DNA of 64,000 nt from Maratus speciosus (GCA_963932465.1 OZ010793.1:256877333-256941332); one strand, 5' to 3'; shown: positions 10,413-21,300, counted from the first letter of the stretch. A program made the numbers and translations. Notes: a model not told the origin generated them from the letters alone.

Positions 10413-12100
10413 TATTCCTAATTATATTTGTAATTTTTGCTAAGTCTATCAGAAATAGAATGTGTATTATAGTTTTTTTTATTCAAGTTTTAAACAAATT
10501 TGTCAACAAAGTTTGTAAATTTGCACAGTGTATAAGAAACTCACGAACATTTTGGGCGGAGGGGGGGGGGGCAATGCTCCTCCTCCCTTTTAGCGAGGCC
10601 CCTGTTTACAAGACTTTCGTGAGCAAGCTATGAGTGATCAGCCGAGAGTCGATGAATGTTTTGTGAAATCTAACAATTTTTAAAACAATTTGGTGGAGAA
10701 AATTGTTAATTTCCTTCTGATAACATAAACATAAACATAAATAAAAGATAATGGTTAAAATATTTATGTATTTGACTACAGCCGGACATACACGTCCCAC
10801 GGACCGATAGCTGGGCTCCCACTATCGAATATCTTTTGTTTTGTATTACTGTTTACAAGGGGGAAAAATTGTAATAGTTTTTTCTTGAAATTGTCATAGA
10901 TGCATGCGGTAAAAATTATTTTTTTTTTAAGTGCTGCGAATAGAATATAAAAAAAGATAGTCGCCAGTTGCATTAATTTCTAATAAAAATAAATACCTAG
11001 TCAAAGGATTATTCGATCAGTTCACTTCATATTATGGCAGTAACGATAGAGAGAACGATGAAGCTTTTGACCTATAAATTCTATTCTTTCTGTAACTGTA
11101 AACTTTTTCAAGTTTTTTATTTAATTAGTAAATGTAAAAACATGTTAATATTTAAAATTTAATTGCAGAATTTATAAATAGGGCAAAATCTGAGTTGAAA
11201 TCAACATTTCCTCCAATCCCCCCCCCCCTCTAAGAATCTTTAAAACTTAACTTTTCCTAATTTTTGGAGACTAAATTTTTAGTTTAGTCTAGGGATCTGA
11301 AGGATGGAGCTTCAGCTTCCTGGCTTTTCCGTCATGTTTACACGATAGGACATACGTATGCATGTGGCTATGGCTAGGAATATCGATATTCGTAAAATAA
11401 AAGAAGAAACTTGATTTACACAAGAAGGAAAGTGAATCTGTATTGTTACATTGCAAATAGTCATTAAAATAATAGTGAACCTTTTGAAAGAATCATCATC
11501 AGTACAAAACCTCTTAACAGTTAACATTCAATTCATGCGCCTGTCCAGATTTCATATGCGCTTGATAATGCCAAGATTAAAATGTAATAATTGAATATAA
11601 GCTACAAACCATTTTTTTCTTTTGTCGAACGTCCACAACGTGCACTCAACAGTTTGCAGATAAAACATTTTATAAATAAGCATGTAAGTAAGTAAGTAAG
11701 CACCCACCCTGACTAAAGTGTTGAAATAAATCGTTTGGCACCGGGATTTGCCAAACGATTGTAAATTTTGTCATGAAATAAATATTTAGCTGTCTTGTAA
11801 TAAATGTTTTTTTTATCGTGCGCGAGGCCCTGTGCGGCCGCACCTGTCGCACACCCCTAAGGACGGCTCTGATCTCAAGAAATTTGAAAGTGCACTTATT
11901 CAGAAACTGTGAGACTAAATAATGTTTTCCATTTTTCAATAAAAACAAAGAATCTTTAGAAAAATTCCATAAAATTTGGCATTTTAAACTGAATTTCCGG
12001 ATGCGAATGCTAACTGCTCCCTCGCGATGACATTTCTGTGGCTAGCAAGTCCTAAAAATTGGCTTAAAATGCTAACTTTGAGAACATTTTTTAATCATTC
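10413..12100. other. No gene recognised
   Basis: Unassigned AT-rich sequence with a G-run at 10559-10570, a C-run near 11218-11228 and a (GTAA)n tract at about 11684-11700. At 10569-10610 a GGCAATGCTCC...GCGAGGCCCCTG stretch resembles the end of another DNA transposon but has no partner. The small open frames show no domain. Confidence 0.4.
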
Positions 12101-12429
12101 TTTATGCCTTTATAAGAAAATGGGATGCGCATTAATTTCTAGCATCGGACTGAAATCTGTAAATTATATATTTTTACGAATACTAATGTAATTTTTTTGT
12201 ATTTACGAATGAAAATGAATTCGCGAAAATCTCAGAAAAATCGTCAGTTTTAATTTGAGAATAGATTTCAATATAAAAATATATCATGAAGAAAAAAAAA
12301 ATAGAGCTGTAACCCTCCTCTAAATGGAGTGTGATGGATCCGCCCGTGGGTAGATGTGAGTATACACGCATGCGTTAAATATATGTGTGTGTATGTGTGT
12401 GTATACAATGATAATTTAAAAGATTTACA

Positions 12430-12800
12430 AACATGGTTGTTCACAAATCGAAAGAAGCAACTCTCTAAAACATTTCTGAATTCATTTTTGTTCGAAAACG
12501 CACGAGATTGTCAGGTGTTCTTATTCAGAAACCATGTAACAGAATGGCATTTTCCATTTTTTTGGTAAAGACAGAAGATCTTTCAGAAAATACTGTCAAA
12601 ATTCCCAGCAGCTCGAGAAACGCGAAAAGAATCGCTTATAACACGAAAAGTAATTTATTTATCAAAAAAATGAAACGCAATTCGATTACAAATCGCTTCA
12701 ATTGTCCGTAAGGTTTATCAATTTTATGTCTTTATGTTTAAAAATTGAGTCAGAAAATTTCGCGTTATTGAGCAGGGAATTTGAGAATCATCTTAAGATG
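12430..12800. repeat. Family H repeat copy
   Basis: This is a non-coding relative of 6040-6560 and of the interior of 25512-26800. Shared blocks include TTATTCAGAAACCATGTAA, AGAAGATCTTTCAGAAAATAC and AAAATTGAGTCAGAAAA, in the same order. It is probably a decayed fragment of the same hAT-like family. The open frame across it is spurious. Confidence 0.55.
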
Positions 12801-13118
12801 ATACCATGTAATCAGGCTTGGTTAGATATTTATCGCGTGATGTTTCTTACCACTAAAAACATGCTTTTATCATGGTTTTTACTATATTTTGAAAATCTTT
12901 CAATTTTCTTACTATTTTTGAAGATTTTGACTATTTTTTTTTTTTTTAATCTTGATAGAAACTTTTGATAAAGTTCATAAGTTATATATGTGTTATATAT
13001 GTTCAATATGTTCATAAATTTTTAAGTTTTTACTGAAAAATGTTTAACCTATAAATCAAATATTGCCCAAATGTATTCGAAAGTTATTGTATTAATTTTT
13101 AATAACGATATTAAGGTA

Positions 13119-13889
13119 CAGTAAACTCCTGACTATCCGGCCTAATGTGGCAGAAGGGTAGACCGGATAACAAAAAAGTCGGATAGGCCGGAGTTCTATA
13201 AATTTTTGCTCACTTCCTACCCTCCCCCCCATTATGTTTAAAACGCATGTTACACATTTTAAGAAACATTTTATATATACAATACATACAGTTTCAAAAT
13301 AAGCAAAACATTAACGTAAAACGTAAACCTAATTTGTAAAAAAAAATGAGTAAATCTTATTTTACTGTTTATCAATAAATAATTGCACAAATATTAAAAG
13401 ATATTAAATATACAAAAGTTATGCATAAGATAAAAGAGTCAAAACTTAGTTTTTAGTTTTTGAAAAAGTGTTTGATACATGACTACCTCACCCTGTTAGC
13501 CCTCTTCCGCGACGCAGTGTCCCTCGTAGTTTCTTCTTCATAGTCAATACAACCTTTTTTTCGTTTATCATCCATTTCGTTAATCTTCAATAAATAAACA
13601 CGAAGCACGCCAAAAGACTATACGAAAGTAACTAGGATAAGCAGAAAATAACGTCCGCACTTGCTAACATCTGTAGCACAATTGACGAAACAGGTAATCA
13701 AGCCTTAACCCCTCCCCTCCCTTCCTGTCTGTCTCTGCTATTGTATTCTGCGATCCCTTTTTGCGCCTTCCTGTCGTGAATTAGCACTTTCCTACGGCAG
13801 GAAACCTGCCTGTCTCGGCCGCTTGCAACATTCCTCATTTTTTTACTAGGCCGGATAGTACGGAGGGCAGGATAGTCGGGAGTTTACTG
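13119..13889. mobile_element. Pogo-like non-autonomous element
   Basis: Inverted termini CAGTAAACTCCTGACTATCC and GGATAGTCGGGAGTTTACTG are flanked by TA (13117-13118 and 13890-13891). The subterminal regions repeat GCCGGATA-type sequence. The 771-bp interior has no recognisable transposase. It is C/T-rich at 13480-13850, with several CCTCCC and CCTGTCTG runs. Confidence 0.85.
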
Positions 13890-15258
13890 TATATGTGTTT
13901 ATTTTAATGGGCTAATATTCTAATTACTTTTCGAAAGGTATTATCTCATTTTGTTATATACAGTAATATCTCGACTTACGTCAGCAATTCGTTCTAAGAG
14001 TAGCGACGTAAGTCGAGGTATATTTAGACATGTAAAAAAGTATAAGTAATAAAAATTCACCAAAATCTAATGAAGATATTTTATTATATTTAGAGATTAT
14101 GTTACATACATTTAACATTTGCAAAAAAAAAATGTGTTCGCAATACAAGAATTTGGAATAAATCAATAAGTTGTTAACTTGTTAGCTGCCCCGTTCGAGA
14201 ATTCGAGGATGGGAAGAAATCTTGCAACGAAGTTTCGACAGACAATTTTTTCTTTATTTCTCTTAGAATCTCTTTTTAACAGCAGAGAGTTTTCTAAACT
14301 TTTTCCAGTGACTTTTTCATTTGTTTGTCACTACACTGTAAAAAAAACAAACAAACTCGGAAACGTTTCTCTACCTGGTGGGACAGCAATGTGGCCCAAC
14401 GGTTCTGTTATGTCTCCACATATTTTGGTCAGATTTTCGTAACGTTTCCGCATATTTCGGTGAGATATTCGGAAACGTATCCGCGTATTTCAGTAGAATA
14501 TTCAGAAACGTTTCTGCGTGGTTCTGAACTGTTTCTGTATATTTCGGAAATGTTAGTGTATATTTCGGATATGATTATGTATATTTCGAGTATGTATATA
14601 TTTCTTAAATGTTTCTGTACATTTAGGAAATATTCCTGAATTATGTCATATATTTTTTAATTTTAAAAAGTAATACCTTTTTAAAAAGAATTAATATTAT
14701 CCGATGGAATCTTATTGCATAATAATTTTAGATTTACTGTTAATAATTTGTTGCACATACAAAGTTAAATAACTCTTTCGAAATATATACTCTTGTCTAT
14801 GAATCTATAATTGATATTATATATTTGATTAAAGAATAATAATGTAGTTTTAGTATTAGTAAAGTACAAATAGCACTGTTTATACATTTTTTCATCTTTT
14901 CGTTTTGAACTTATATTCTAATTCACAACTTTTGAAATGATGAAATGCGTCGTTTATATGACCGAAGAAATTGATAATTTCACTTCTACTAATGCGTTTT
15001 ATCCTCGTTTATGAATTACATATTTGTAAAAAGATAATATTAAAATTTGATATGCATATCTATAAATCATTCTTTTTTTAAATGCGGACTCGTGAGCTCT
15101 ATCCTGTAAATAAATACTTTATAAAAACGTTTAATTTCACTACATATAAATAGATGGATTCTTTTATACCTTTAAATAATTATTTTTTTGTATAAAAAGA
15201 TACACTATTTAAAAATAATTAATATCTGCGATTAATTACTTTATTTTCATTCATTGTA

Positions 15259-15910
15259 CGAGGGCATTTCGAAAAGTAAAAATACACCGGAGGAAATGAA
15301 AAGTTTTGGCAAGTAAGTTGGCAACACAGGTGTTAACCTTGAACCGTTAGCTTTCTCCTCGCGGTCGTTCGGCATTTCAACGTTGATTCTGGTTGGAGTA
15401 GGTCGTGCTTAAAATGGTTCCGCCGATTCAGAATCCCGCCAAATGCGAAGTGCGCTCCGTCATACGTTTTCTTCATGCAAGCGGTCAGCGACCAGTGGAT
15501 ATTCAGAAAGAAATTGTTTCTGTTTATGAAAACTTTATGAATCGACAAAATGTAACGAAATGGTGTCGTCATTTCTCTGAAAGTAGGACCGATGTTCATG
15601 ACGAACAAAGAACAGGTCGGCCATCTGTGATCTCTGATGTCCTTCTTCAGAGAACGGAAGGAGCAATTCGTGCGAATATACGCCTCCTGTTACCTGAAGT
15701 CACATCTTGGAGGAAAACCATTCCACGACGATGATGAGATCAAAGATGAAGTTGAAATGTGGTTCCGCCAACAGGCGGAAACCTTCTATGACTGTGGGAT
15801 ACAAAAGCTTGTGCCCCGACTTAACAAATGTTTGGATAACGGGGGTGATTATGTCGAAAAATAATAAATAATCCAGTTAATAAGATGTAACTTACGTTTT
15901 CTTAATAAAT

Positions 15911-15950
<40 letters not shown>

Positions 15951-15991
15951 GAATGCGAGCCATTGTATCTTTACTTTTCGAAATGCCCTCG
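15259..15991 (+). mobile_element. Internally deleted mariner element
   Basis: Perfect-looking TIRs of about 25 bp begin CGAGGGCATTTCGAAAAGTA at the left and end TACTTTTCGAAATGCCCTCG at the right, with TA on both sides (15257-15258, 15992-15993). The total of 733 bp compares with about 1.3 kb for a full mariner. The deletion removes the middle of the transposase gene. A long poly-T tract (about 15911-15948) lies in the 3' untranslated part. The TIRs are intact enough to be moved in trans by a related active transposase, but that is inference. Confidence 0.95.
15414..15864 (+). pseudogene. Mariner transposase, deleted and frame-shifted
   Basis: The N-terminal part, read from the ATG at 15414, contains the paired helix-turn-helix DNA-binding region: VRSVIRFLHASGQRPVDI, then WCRHFSESRTDVHDEQRTGR, the usual mariner linker with a DEQRSGRP-like motif. 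After about residue 85 (near 15700) the sequence jumps to the C-terminal end of the protein in another frame. That part is read through about 15864 with HLGGKPFHDDDEIKDEV, an FYDCGIQKLVPRL stretch and a CLDNGGDYVEK end. All three catalytic aspartates of the DD34D domain lie in the missing segment. The gene sits alone between the TIRs, as in all mariners. It cannot make an active enzyme. Confidence 0.9.
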
Positions 15992-16589
15992 TATACTAAT
16001 AAATAGATACATTTTCTCAGGCTATCTCAGCACTTCTCAAGTTATACAAATAAAATAAATACTTTTAAAGGAATATTTAAAATCATGATAATTGTAAAAC
16101 AATATATTAAAAATGTACTTACAAATAGACAAAGCTTTTTCAAAAATATATCTATTTATAAGTATTAAAATCACGAAAATAAATTAATTACTCAACAGAT
16201 ATGAAATATTGTAAAATAGTATTCTATAATTATGAGATTAAAAAATATATATTAAGAAGTATAAAAAAATCCAATCTATTTTCGTAGGGAAATTAAAATT
16301 TTCAAAGTATTTGCAGGATGGAACTCACGAGATCGAATTTTTAAAAAGATTTTTTTATAGATCTATAAATCAAATTTCGACAAGATCTTTTTTACAAATA
16401 TATGATTCATAAACAAATAGGATAAAACGTATAGTATAAGTGAAATCATGGCATTTATTCAGTCATATAAATAACGATATATTTCATCGTGAAATGGAAC
16501 ATAAGTTCAAAACGAAAAGATGAGAAAAAAAACATATAAACAGTCACATCTGTACATGTAAACATCTGTACTTCACTAACACTAGTATT

Positions 16590-16748
16590 CAGGGTTCGTA
16601 CGTTTCAATGACCTTTTACGAGAATTTTCCTAAAGTAATATTCGCTGTATTTAATGAAAAAAAATTCTATATTCAGATATACCAAGCAGCCCTTTACGAA
16701 ATTTCTGGTACGAAAACACCTAAGATCCCTTGATGCGTACGAATCCTG
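16590..16748. mobile_element. Small MITE with CAGGGTTCGTACG termini
   Basis: CAGGGTTCGTACG at the left and CGTACGAATCCTG at the right form inverted ends of a 159-bp insert in the right arm of the foldback 14334-17541. The matching region of the left arm (about 14830-14870) lacks it, which supports a later insertion. The target duplication is not clean, so the superfamily is uncertain; hAT is possible from the CAGGG start. Confidence 0.65.
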
Positions 16749-17159
16749 TTATTATTCGTTAATCAAATATCTAGTCTTATATCTATCATAGATTCATGGA
16801 CAAGAGTATATATTTCGAACGAGTTATTTAACTTTGCTATAACAAACTATAAACAGTAACTCTAATGTTATTATTCAATAAAATTCAACCGAATAATATT
16901 AATTCTTTTAAAAAAGCGTATTACTTTCTTAAATAAAAAAATATAAAACATAAATGCTTGCTTTCTTCAAAATATCCGTTACGTCTCTTCTTTACTGTCA
17001 ACCACAGAACAATAAAAGTCACGTAAACATGATGTTCTTAGAACGTATTGGACATGTGCAGAAAATCCGAATATTCAGTTTCAAATACTTGACACGAAAA
17101 TGAGAGTAATATTTCCGATTTAATAAGTTACTCAAGAGAATTCATAGTTTACACCACAT

Positions 17160-17346
17160 CAGTGGTGTAGTCGTAAAAAAAACAGAGGGTATACTCTCTA
17201 AGCAGGGGTATACGCTCAAGGCCGAGCGTATACCCTAGAGTGTATTTACTATAGATTTTTTGAGAAACAGAGGGTATACGGTGTTCCTTAAAAAAATCCA
17301 GAGGGTATACGGCGTATACCCCCGTATACCCTCTACTACATCCCTG
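17160..17346. mobile_element. hAT-type MITE with perfect 8-bp target duplication
   Basis: The termini CAGTGGTGTAGTCG and CTACTACATCCCTG are inverted. CACCACAT flanks both sides (17152-17159 and 17347-17354), giving a perfect 8-bp duplication. The 187-bp interior repeats GGGTATAC/GTATACCC motifs, partly palindromic. It is inserted in the right arm of the foldback. A decayed relative is at about 1650-1788. Confidence 0.9.
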
Positions 17347-17954
17347 CACCACATTTTCGGAAACATTTCCGCTATGGACTGTAACGTTTTATGTTTTTTT
17401 TACAATGTATTCGCTTCAAATACTAGAAATGACAGTAACGATTTCGATTTATTCAATAACCCAAGAAAATTAATAATTTACACTACATTTTTGGAAACGT
17501 TTACGCTACAGACTGTAACGGTTCTGAATTTTTTTACAGTGTATCACTTGGCTGTCGCGGGCAAGTTTCCTTTCATAGCACCAAAAGTCTTCAAAAAAGT
17601 TCAAAGTACGTCTTTAATTAAGGAAATTTCTTTTTCTGGCCAGACGACGTAAATGCGAGGTGACGTAAGCCGAGAGGACGTAAGTCGGGGTACTACTGTA
17701 TTCTAATGAAATTTAACTAATTGTAATAACAAACTAACAGTATGTACATGTTTAACATAAATAACAAAAAAATTGTCCTTAATAATTTGCCATTTTTCAA
17801 TAAAACTAGTTTTCTGGTAATAAAAATTTTGGTTGAATACGATGCTCGATTTTTTGTAATACAGGGTACCCAGAAAAGAGAGTCCCGGTTTCAATGTATA
17901 TTATAACAGTTTAGACTATTTACAACACATCATACATCAAGTTGAAGGTAAACT

Positions 17955-18105
17955 AACCGAGTTTTTCTTACAAATGCTCAATAGGTTCACCTTTAGTTTT
18001 ACGGCACATACATCCAACCTAAAGTCCAATTCTTCCCACACTTCAGTTAACAAGTCCGGAGTAATGGAAGCAACAGCCTTTTCAATTCTGAGTGTTTTTG
18101 TCACA
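17955..18105 (-). pseudogene. Transposase C-terminal remnant (DUF4817/IS630-like type)
   Basis: Read on the minus strand, the stretch encodes ITPDLLTEVWEELDFRLDVC. In intact relatives this is followed by a short arginine/glycine segment and an H-I/F-E-H-L end. Here that ending is displaced into another frame near 18000. Ending a transposase with a WxExxYRLDxCR...G-HIEHL tail is typical of a large arthropod Tc1/mariner-related group whose proteins often start with a DUF4817-type helix-turn-helix. Only the tail survives. The DDE domain and N-terminus are missing. The identification is from motif memory and was not searched. Confidence 0.6.
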
Positions 18106-18225
18106 TGGGGGATCACAATTAAAATTTAAACGAAATCTAAACGATTCACTCTATGCAAATTGCAGAACACGAAACTATTCTCACGAGTCCCCATTTTACG
18201 TATTGCGCACTGCAAGCGATTAAAT

Positions 18226-19139
18226 CAGTGTTGCCAGATAGTGGAAAGTCAATTTCTTCCAAATTTCTCAAATTTTCCCCAAATGAGGGATTTTTCCCGA
18301 GAAAGTCCCCAACTCAGTTTCTACTTAAAAAAGAAAATTTTCAATTTTCAATTTATCACTATAAAAAATGTTTAACAAATTTAAACTCAATTTTTCCCCC
18401 CAAGTCTAGCCTTTTTTTGAAAAAATTCCCCATTTATAAAAAAAATAAACATTTAAAATAAGCAGAATTTTGCATGCATGTTCGCAACTAAACGAAGAGA
18501 ATGAGAGATACATTTTACAAGTTACTTTATGCTTGTTTTCTAAATTATTTCCAATGGAAGATGCTGGCCTATCATTACATTAGCTCCATCTACGTTTATG
18601 CCAATAAGTTTTTCAAGGTTTAGACCGTCTCTAACCAGTTGAGATTTGAATAAATCTGAGATGGTGTTGTCCTCACCTGCTTCTATCTGACTTAACCTTT
18701 AAAACGTTGTTTTCAATTCTTTTATCCTCCCTTTTGAACTGTGCATCTGTCCGCGATGACTAGGAAAATCTTCCGCACTTATATAGTGGTCTGGAAATTC
18801 AGGTGGGGATAGTCCAAGACAGGTCATGATGCACCTGTGGTACGTATAAACTGTCATTTTGTAAACGACGAGCAGGACCACGAGAATAATGATTGATATC
18901 TCCGATTTCTATATTTTATTTTCGTTTTCCAACTCAAAATCGAGTTTGAGATAGATGCAGTGTTGTCAGACGATTAAAAGTAAACTTTATGTGAAATAGT
19001 GAAAAAAATCCCCAAGTTTTTCCCCAAAAATGTTGATAGTCCCCAATAATCTCTCCATGAACTACTTGTCCCCAAAACATTCCCCTGGAGGTTCAAAATT
19101 CACCAAAATGTGGACAAAATCCCCAATCTGGCAACACTG
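18226..19139. mobile_element. hAT-like non-autonomous element
   Basis: The termini CAGTGTTGCCAGATAGTGG and CCCCAATCTGGCAACACTG are inverted. GATTAAAT occurs on both sides (18218-18225 and 19140-19147), a perfect 8-bp duplication. The subterminal regions are rich in TCCCCAAA/TTTTTCCCC-type repeats. The 914-bp interior has no transposase. It is inserted into the transposon relic 17862-19269. Confidence 0.9.
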
Positions 19140-19346
19140 GATTAAATAATAAATCAGTACTCGCGCATGCGCTTATCTAACTGTTTGAGTTACTTTTCAT
19201 TCGTGACCTTCAACCAACAGTTGATATCATTAAATTTTATAACTGAGACATCCGTTTATGGACACCCTGTGTTTAATTTTATTAGACAAACGATATTTTT
19301 ATAGATCGTTTGTCTTAGAAAATATATTTCAAAATCAAACTAAGTA

Positions 19347-20224
19347 CACTAGTCCAAATTTAAGGACCAATCACAAAATGCTAATTTTCAAGTACGCGAA
19401 TACTCAAAAGAAAATAATATAATTAGAGTAATTATTATCTCTACAGCACAGCTAGTCCATATAATATCTCATTCATGTCACACATGGTCACAAGTGTCAC
19501 AGTCACTGCGGTGAAGCAAAAAAAAAAAAAAAAAAAAAAGGAAATTCCATATATCTCATTATGAGTCTCAAATGACCACTACATGTGACTCCACTGAGAT
19601 GTCCCTGTGACTGCTGCTTTGTGACGAGTCACCATGTGACTTTACAATATATTTACATTGTGACTATCATGTGACTGTCATCTGCAGACTCAATTTCAAA
19701 GTCATCTTGAACGCTGCACTGTGATAAGTTACCAAATAACGTCACATTAAAGTCACATGATGACTTTCAGGTAACAGAGGGACTACTGTGAAGTCACCAT
19801 TGTGCTCTTTTGTGAAAAGTCACCATGTGACTATAATGTGATATTATTTGGTGACTTATCATAATACAACGTTCATGATGACTTTGAAATTGAGTCTAAA
19901 AATGACAGTCACATGAGAGTCACAATGTACCTACATTGTAAAGTCACATGGTGACTCGTCACAAAGCAGCAGTCACATTGACGCCTCAGTGGAGTCACAT
20001 ATTGTAATCATTTGAGACTCAAAATGAGACGGGTGGAATTTCCTATTTTTTGTTTCACAGTAGTGACTGTGACACTTGTGACCATGTGTGGCATGAATGA
20101 GATGCTCTACGGACTAGCTGTGCTGTAGGGATAGTAATTATTTGAATTATATTATTTCCTTTTGAGTATTCGCTTACTTAAAAATTAGCATTTTGTGACT
20201 GGTCCTTAATTTTGGACACCAGTG
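19347..20224. mobile_element. GTCAC-rich palindromic foldback element
   Basis: The ends CACTAGTCCAAATTTAAGGACC and their inverted partner, GGTCCTTAATTTTGGACACCAGTG, are flanked by TA (19345-19346, 20225-20226). The two halves are inverted copies over almost the whole 878 bp, with the centre near 19790. The interior is packed with GTGAC and GTCAC words, for example CACATGGTGACTCGTCAC. A poly-A run at about 19510-19530 breaks the symmetry of the left arm. No coding sequence was seen. TA targets suggest mobilisation by a Tc1/mariner-type transposase. Confidence 0.9.
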
Positions 20225-20602
20225 TAGTTTTGTTCTAATTCAGGTTAATTATAATTTACTAATTTTAGAGTGAAAACTGCGAAACAAGATTATGAAACTT
20301 CACAAAACGTAGATGTTAAAATAAGATTGATTATAGACTGGCCATCTTATGTATTTGTATTGTAACCAAACATTTTTAAGGAGAAACTCACATTGAATTA
20401 CAATTTAAAAAAATGAGGCGTAATTTTCAAAATGAACATTGAATACTTATAAACGGGTGTTTTTTTCTTTTTTTAAAAACTATTTTTACTTTTATACTTA
20501 TCTCTATTTGCTGATAGAAATCTTCTATAGTCGAAGCTAAGATTACGGTACTATATAGTTACTTAAATATTCGTCTTACATGCATCGCCTTTATCACCAT
20601 CG

Positions 20603-20608
20603 AAAAAA
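20603..20608 (-). terminator. Candidate RNA polymerase III terminator
   Basis: A run of six T on the minus strand follows directly after the 3' end of the tRNA-like sequence at 20609-20682. This is the usual Pol III stop signal. Whether the unit is transcribed is unknown. Confidence 0.5.
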
Positions 20609-20682
20609 GTCCGGGTCAGGATTCGAACCAGAGATGCCTTAGCTGAAGCCGCAAATGCTCTACCGACTGAGCCATCCCGAGC
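20609..20682 (-). tRNA. Degenerate tRNA-like sequence, probably a pseudogene
   Basis: On the minus strand there is a good A-box/D-arm (GGCTCAGTCGGTAGAGC) and B-box/T-arm (GGTTCGAATCC). The acceptor halves GCTCGGG and CCCGGAC pair at six of seven positions if one wobble is allowed. The anticodon arm is poor: the best stem contains a mismatch and the loop lacks a U at the position before the anticodon, so no anticodon can be assigned with confidence. The spacing between acceptor and D-arm is also one base too long. A T6 stretch follows at once. It could be a tRNA pseudogene or the head of a SINE. Structure was judged by eye only. Confidence 0.55.
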
Positions 20683-20876
20683 GGATTTAGAAGACTAATT
20701 TACCCAACTTAACCTTTCGTGTTCACGAGTTGTTTCCAGATGCTGGGATCGTGAAAGGTTAAGGCTCCTGTCCCTGCAGGCGAAGACGCTCGCGAGCTAA
20801 TGCTAATTCTATGGGGAGGTTATTTTCTAATATCTCATTTGCATTTCGACATTTTTAAATAATTTTTTTTAGCATT

Positions 20877-21063
20877 CGATACCTGAGATCCATCTCTACA
20901 TCGCTCTTTTTTTTACTTTTTCGATTTTGGGTGCAGATATTTTTTATAAACTTACTTTCACTTTCGAAACCGGTACCGAAAATGAAAGCGTCATTCTAGA
21001 TAATATCTGCAACCAAAATCGAAAAAGTAAAAAGGGAGCGATGTAGATATGGACCTCAGCTAT
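20877..21063. mobile_element. Palindromic MITE-like inverted repeat
   Basis: The left arm TCTACATCGCTC, then a TTTACTTTTTCGATTTTGG stretch, then TGCAGATATT is mirrored on the right by AATATCTGCA, CCAAAATCGAAAAAGTAAA and GAGCGATGTAGA. The centre is near ACCGGTACCG at about 20970. It is about 187 bp long. No clear target duplication was found. Confidence 0.65.
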
Positions 21064-21300
21064 CCAATGCAAACAATTTTGTATTACAAAATTGACACTG
21101 TTTATGAGAAGTATCTAATTTTCTGTTTATTGCAGATGTGAAATAACTACATTTTATTATATCTAAAAGAGAAGAGTCTTTCGAGCTAATGAAGCTGAAA
21201 TACGTGATTAAGTTATATAATTCTTCTTCAGAAGTCAGTTCATCATCAGTTCGCAATTTTCAGGTTATCATCTGTTTTCCATTCATTTATAATAGAAGCC
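21056..21300 (-). repeat. Family T repeat copy, inverted
   Basis: On the minus strand this carries the landmarks CAGATGATAACC, GATGATGAACTGAC, TTAATCACGTATTTCAGC and TTCATTAGCTCGAAAG, in the same order as plus-strand copies at 21540-21850, 28670-29100 and 37545-37950. It may hold a scrap of an old transposase (a DDELTSEEELYNLI-like reading), but I cannot name it. Confidence 0.6.

Larger units (their letters stand above)
14334..17541. mobile_element. Large foldback element with CACTGTAAAAAAA termini
   Basis: The left end CACTGTAAAAAAAACAAAC and the right end GAATTTTTTTACAGTG are inverted and flanked by TA (14332-14333 and 17542-17543). Long inverted arms follow: left about 14334-15257 and right about 16190-17541. 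Landmarks such as ATACTCTTGTCTATGAATC on the left appear reverse-complemented on the right (GATTCATGGACAAGAGTAT). Subterminal GGAAACGTTTC-type motifs are repeated in both arms. The arms are diverged, so this is not a recent insertion. A mariner (15259-15991) and two MITEs have inserted into it. Confidence 0.8.
13961..17698. mobile_element. Pogo-like outer element of a nested stack
   Basis: The termini CAGTAATATCTCGACTTACG and GACGTAAGTCGGGGTACTACTG are inverted, with TA at 13959-13960 and 17699-17700. The subterminal GACGTAAGTCGAGG motif is repeated at both ends. Removing the inner foldback (14334-17541) leaves about 530 bp of original element, so it was a short non-autonomous copy before being inflated. 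No transposase coding sequence is left in its own portion. Confidence 0.85.
17862..19269 (-). mobile_element. Mariner/IS630-like transposon relic
   Basis: The outer ends CAGGGTACCCAGAAAAGAG (left) and TTTATGGACACCCTG (right) are inverted, and on the minus strand the element carries the C-terminus of a transposase. It is interrupted by the hAT-like element at 18226-19139, which leaves about 490 bp of its own sequence. The right flank does not show a clean TA, so the exact boundary is uncertain. Confidence 0.6.

Noticed and set aside
20609..20682. Intact tRNA gene with assignable anticodon
   Set aside because: The anticodon stem has a mismatch and the loop lacks the conserved U, so only a degenerate tRNA-like call is supported.
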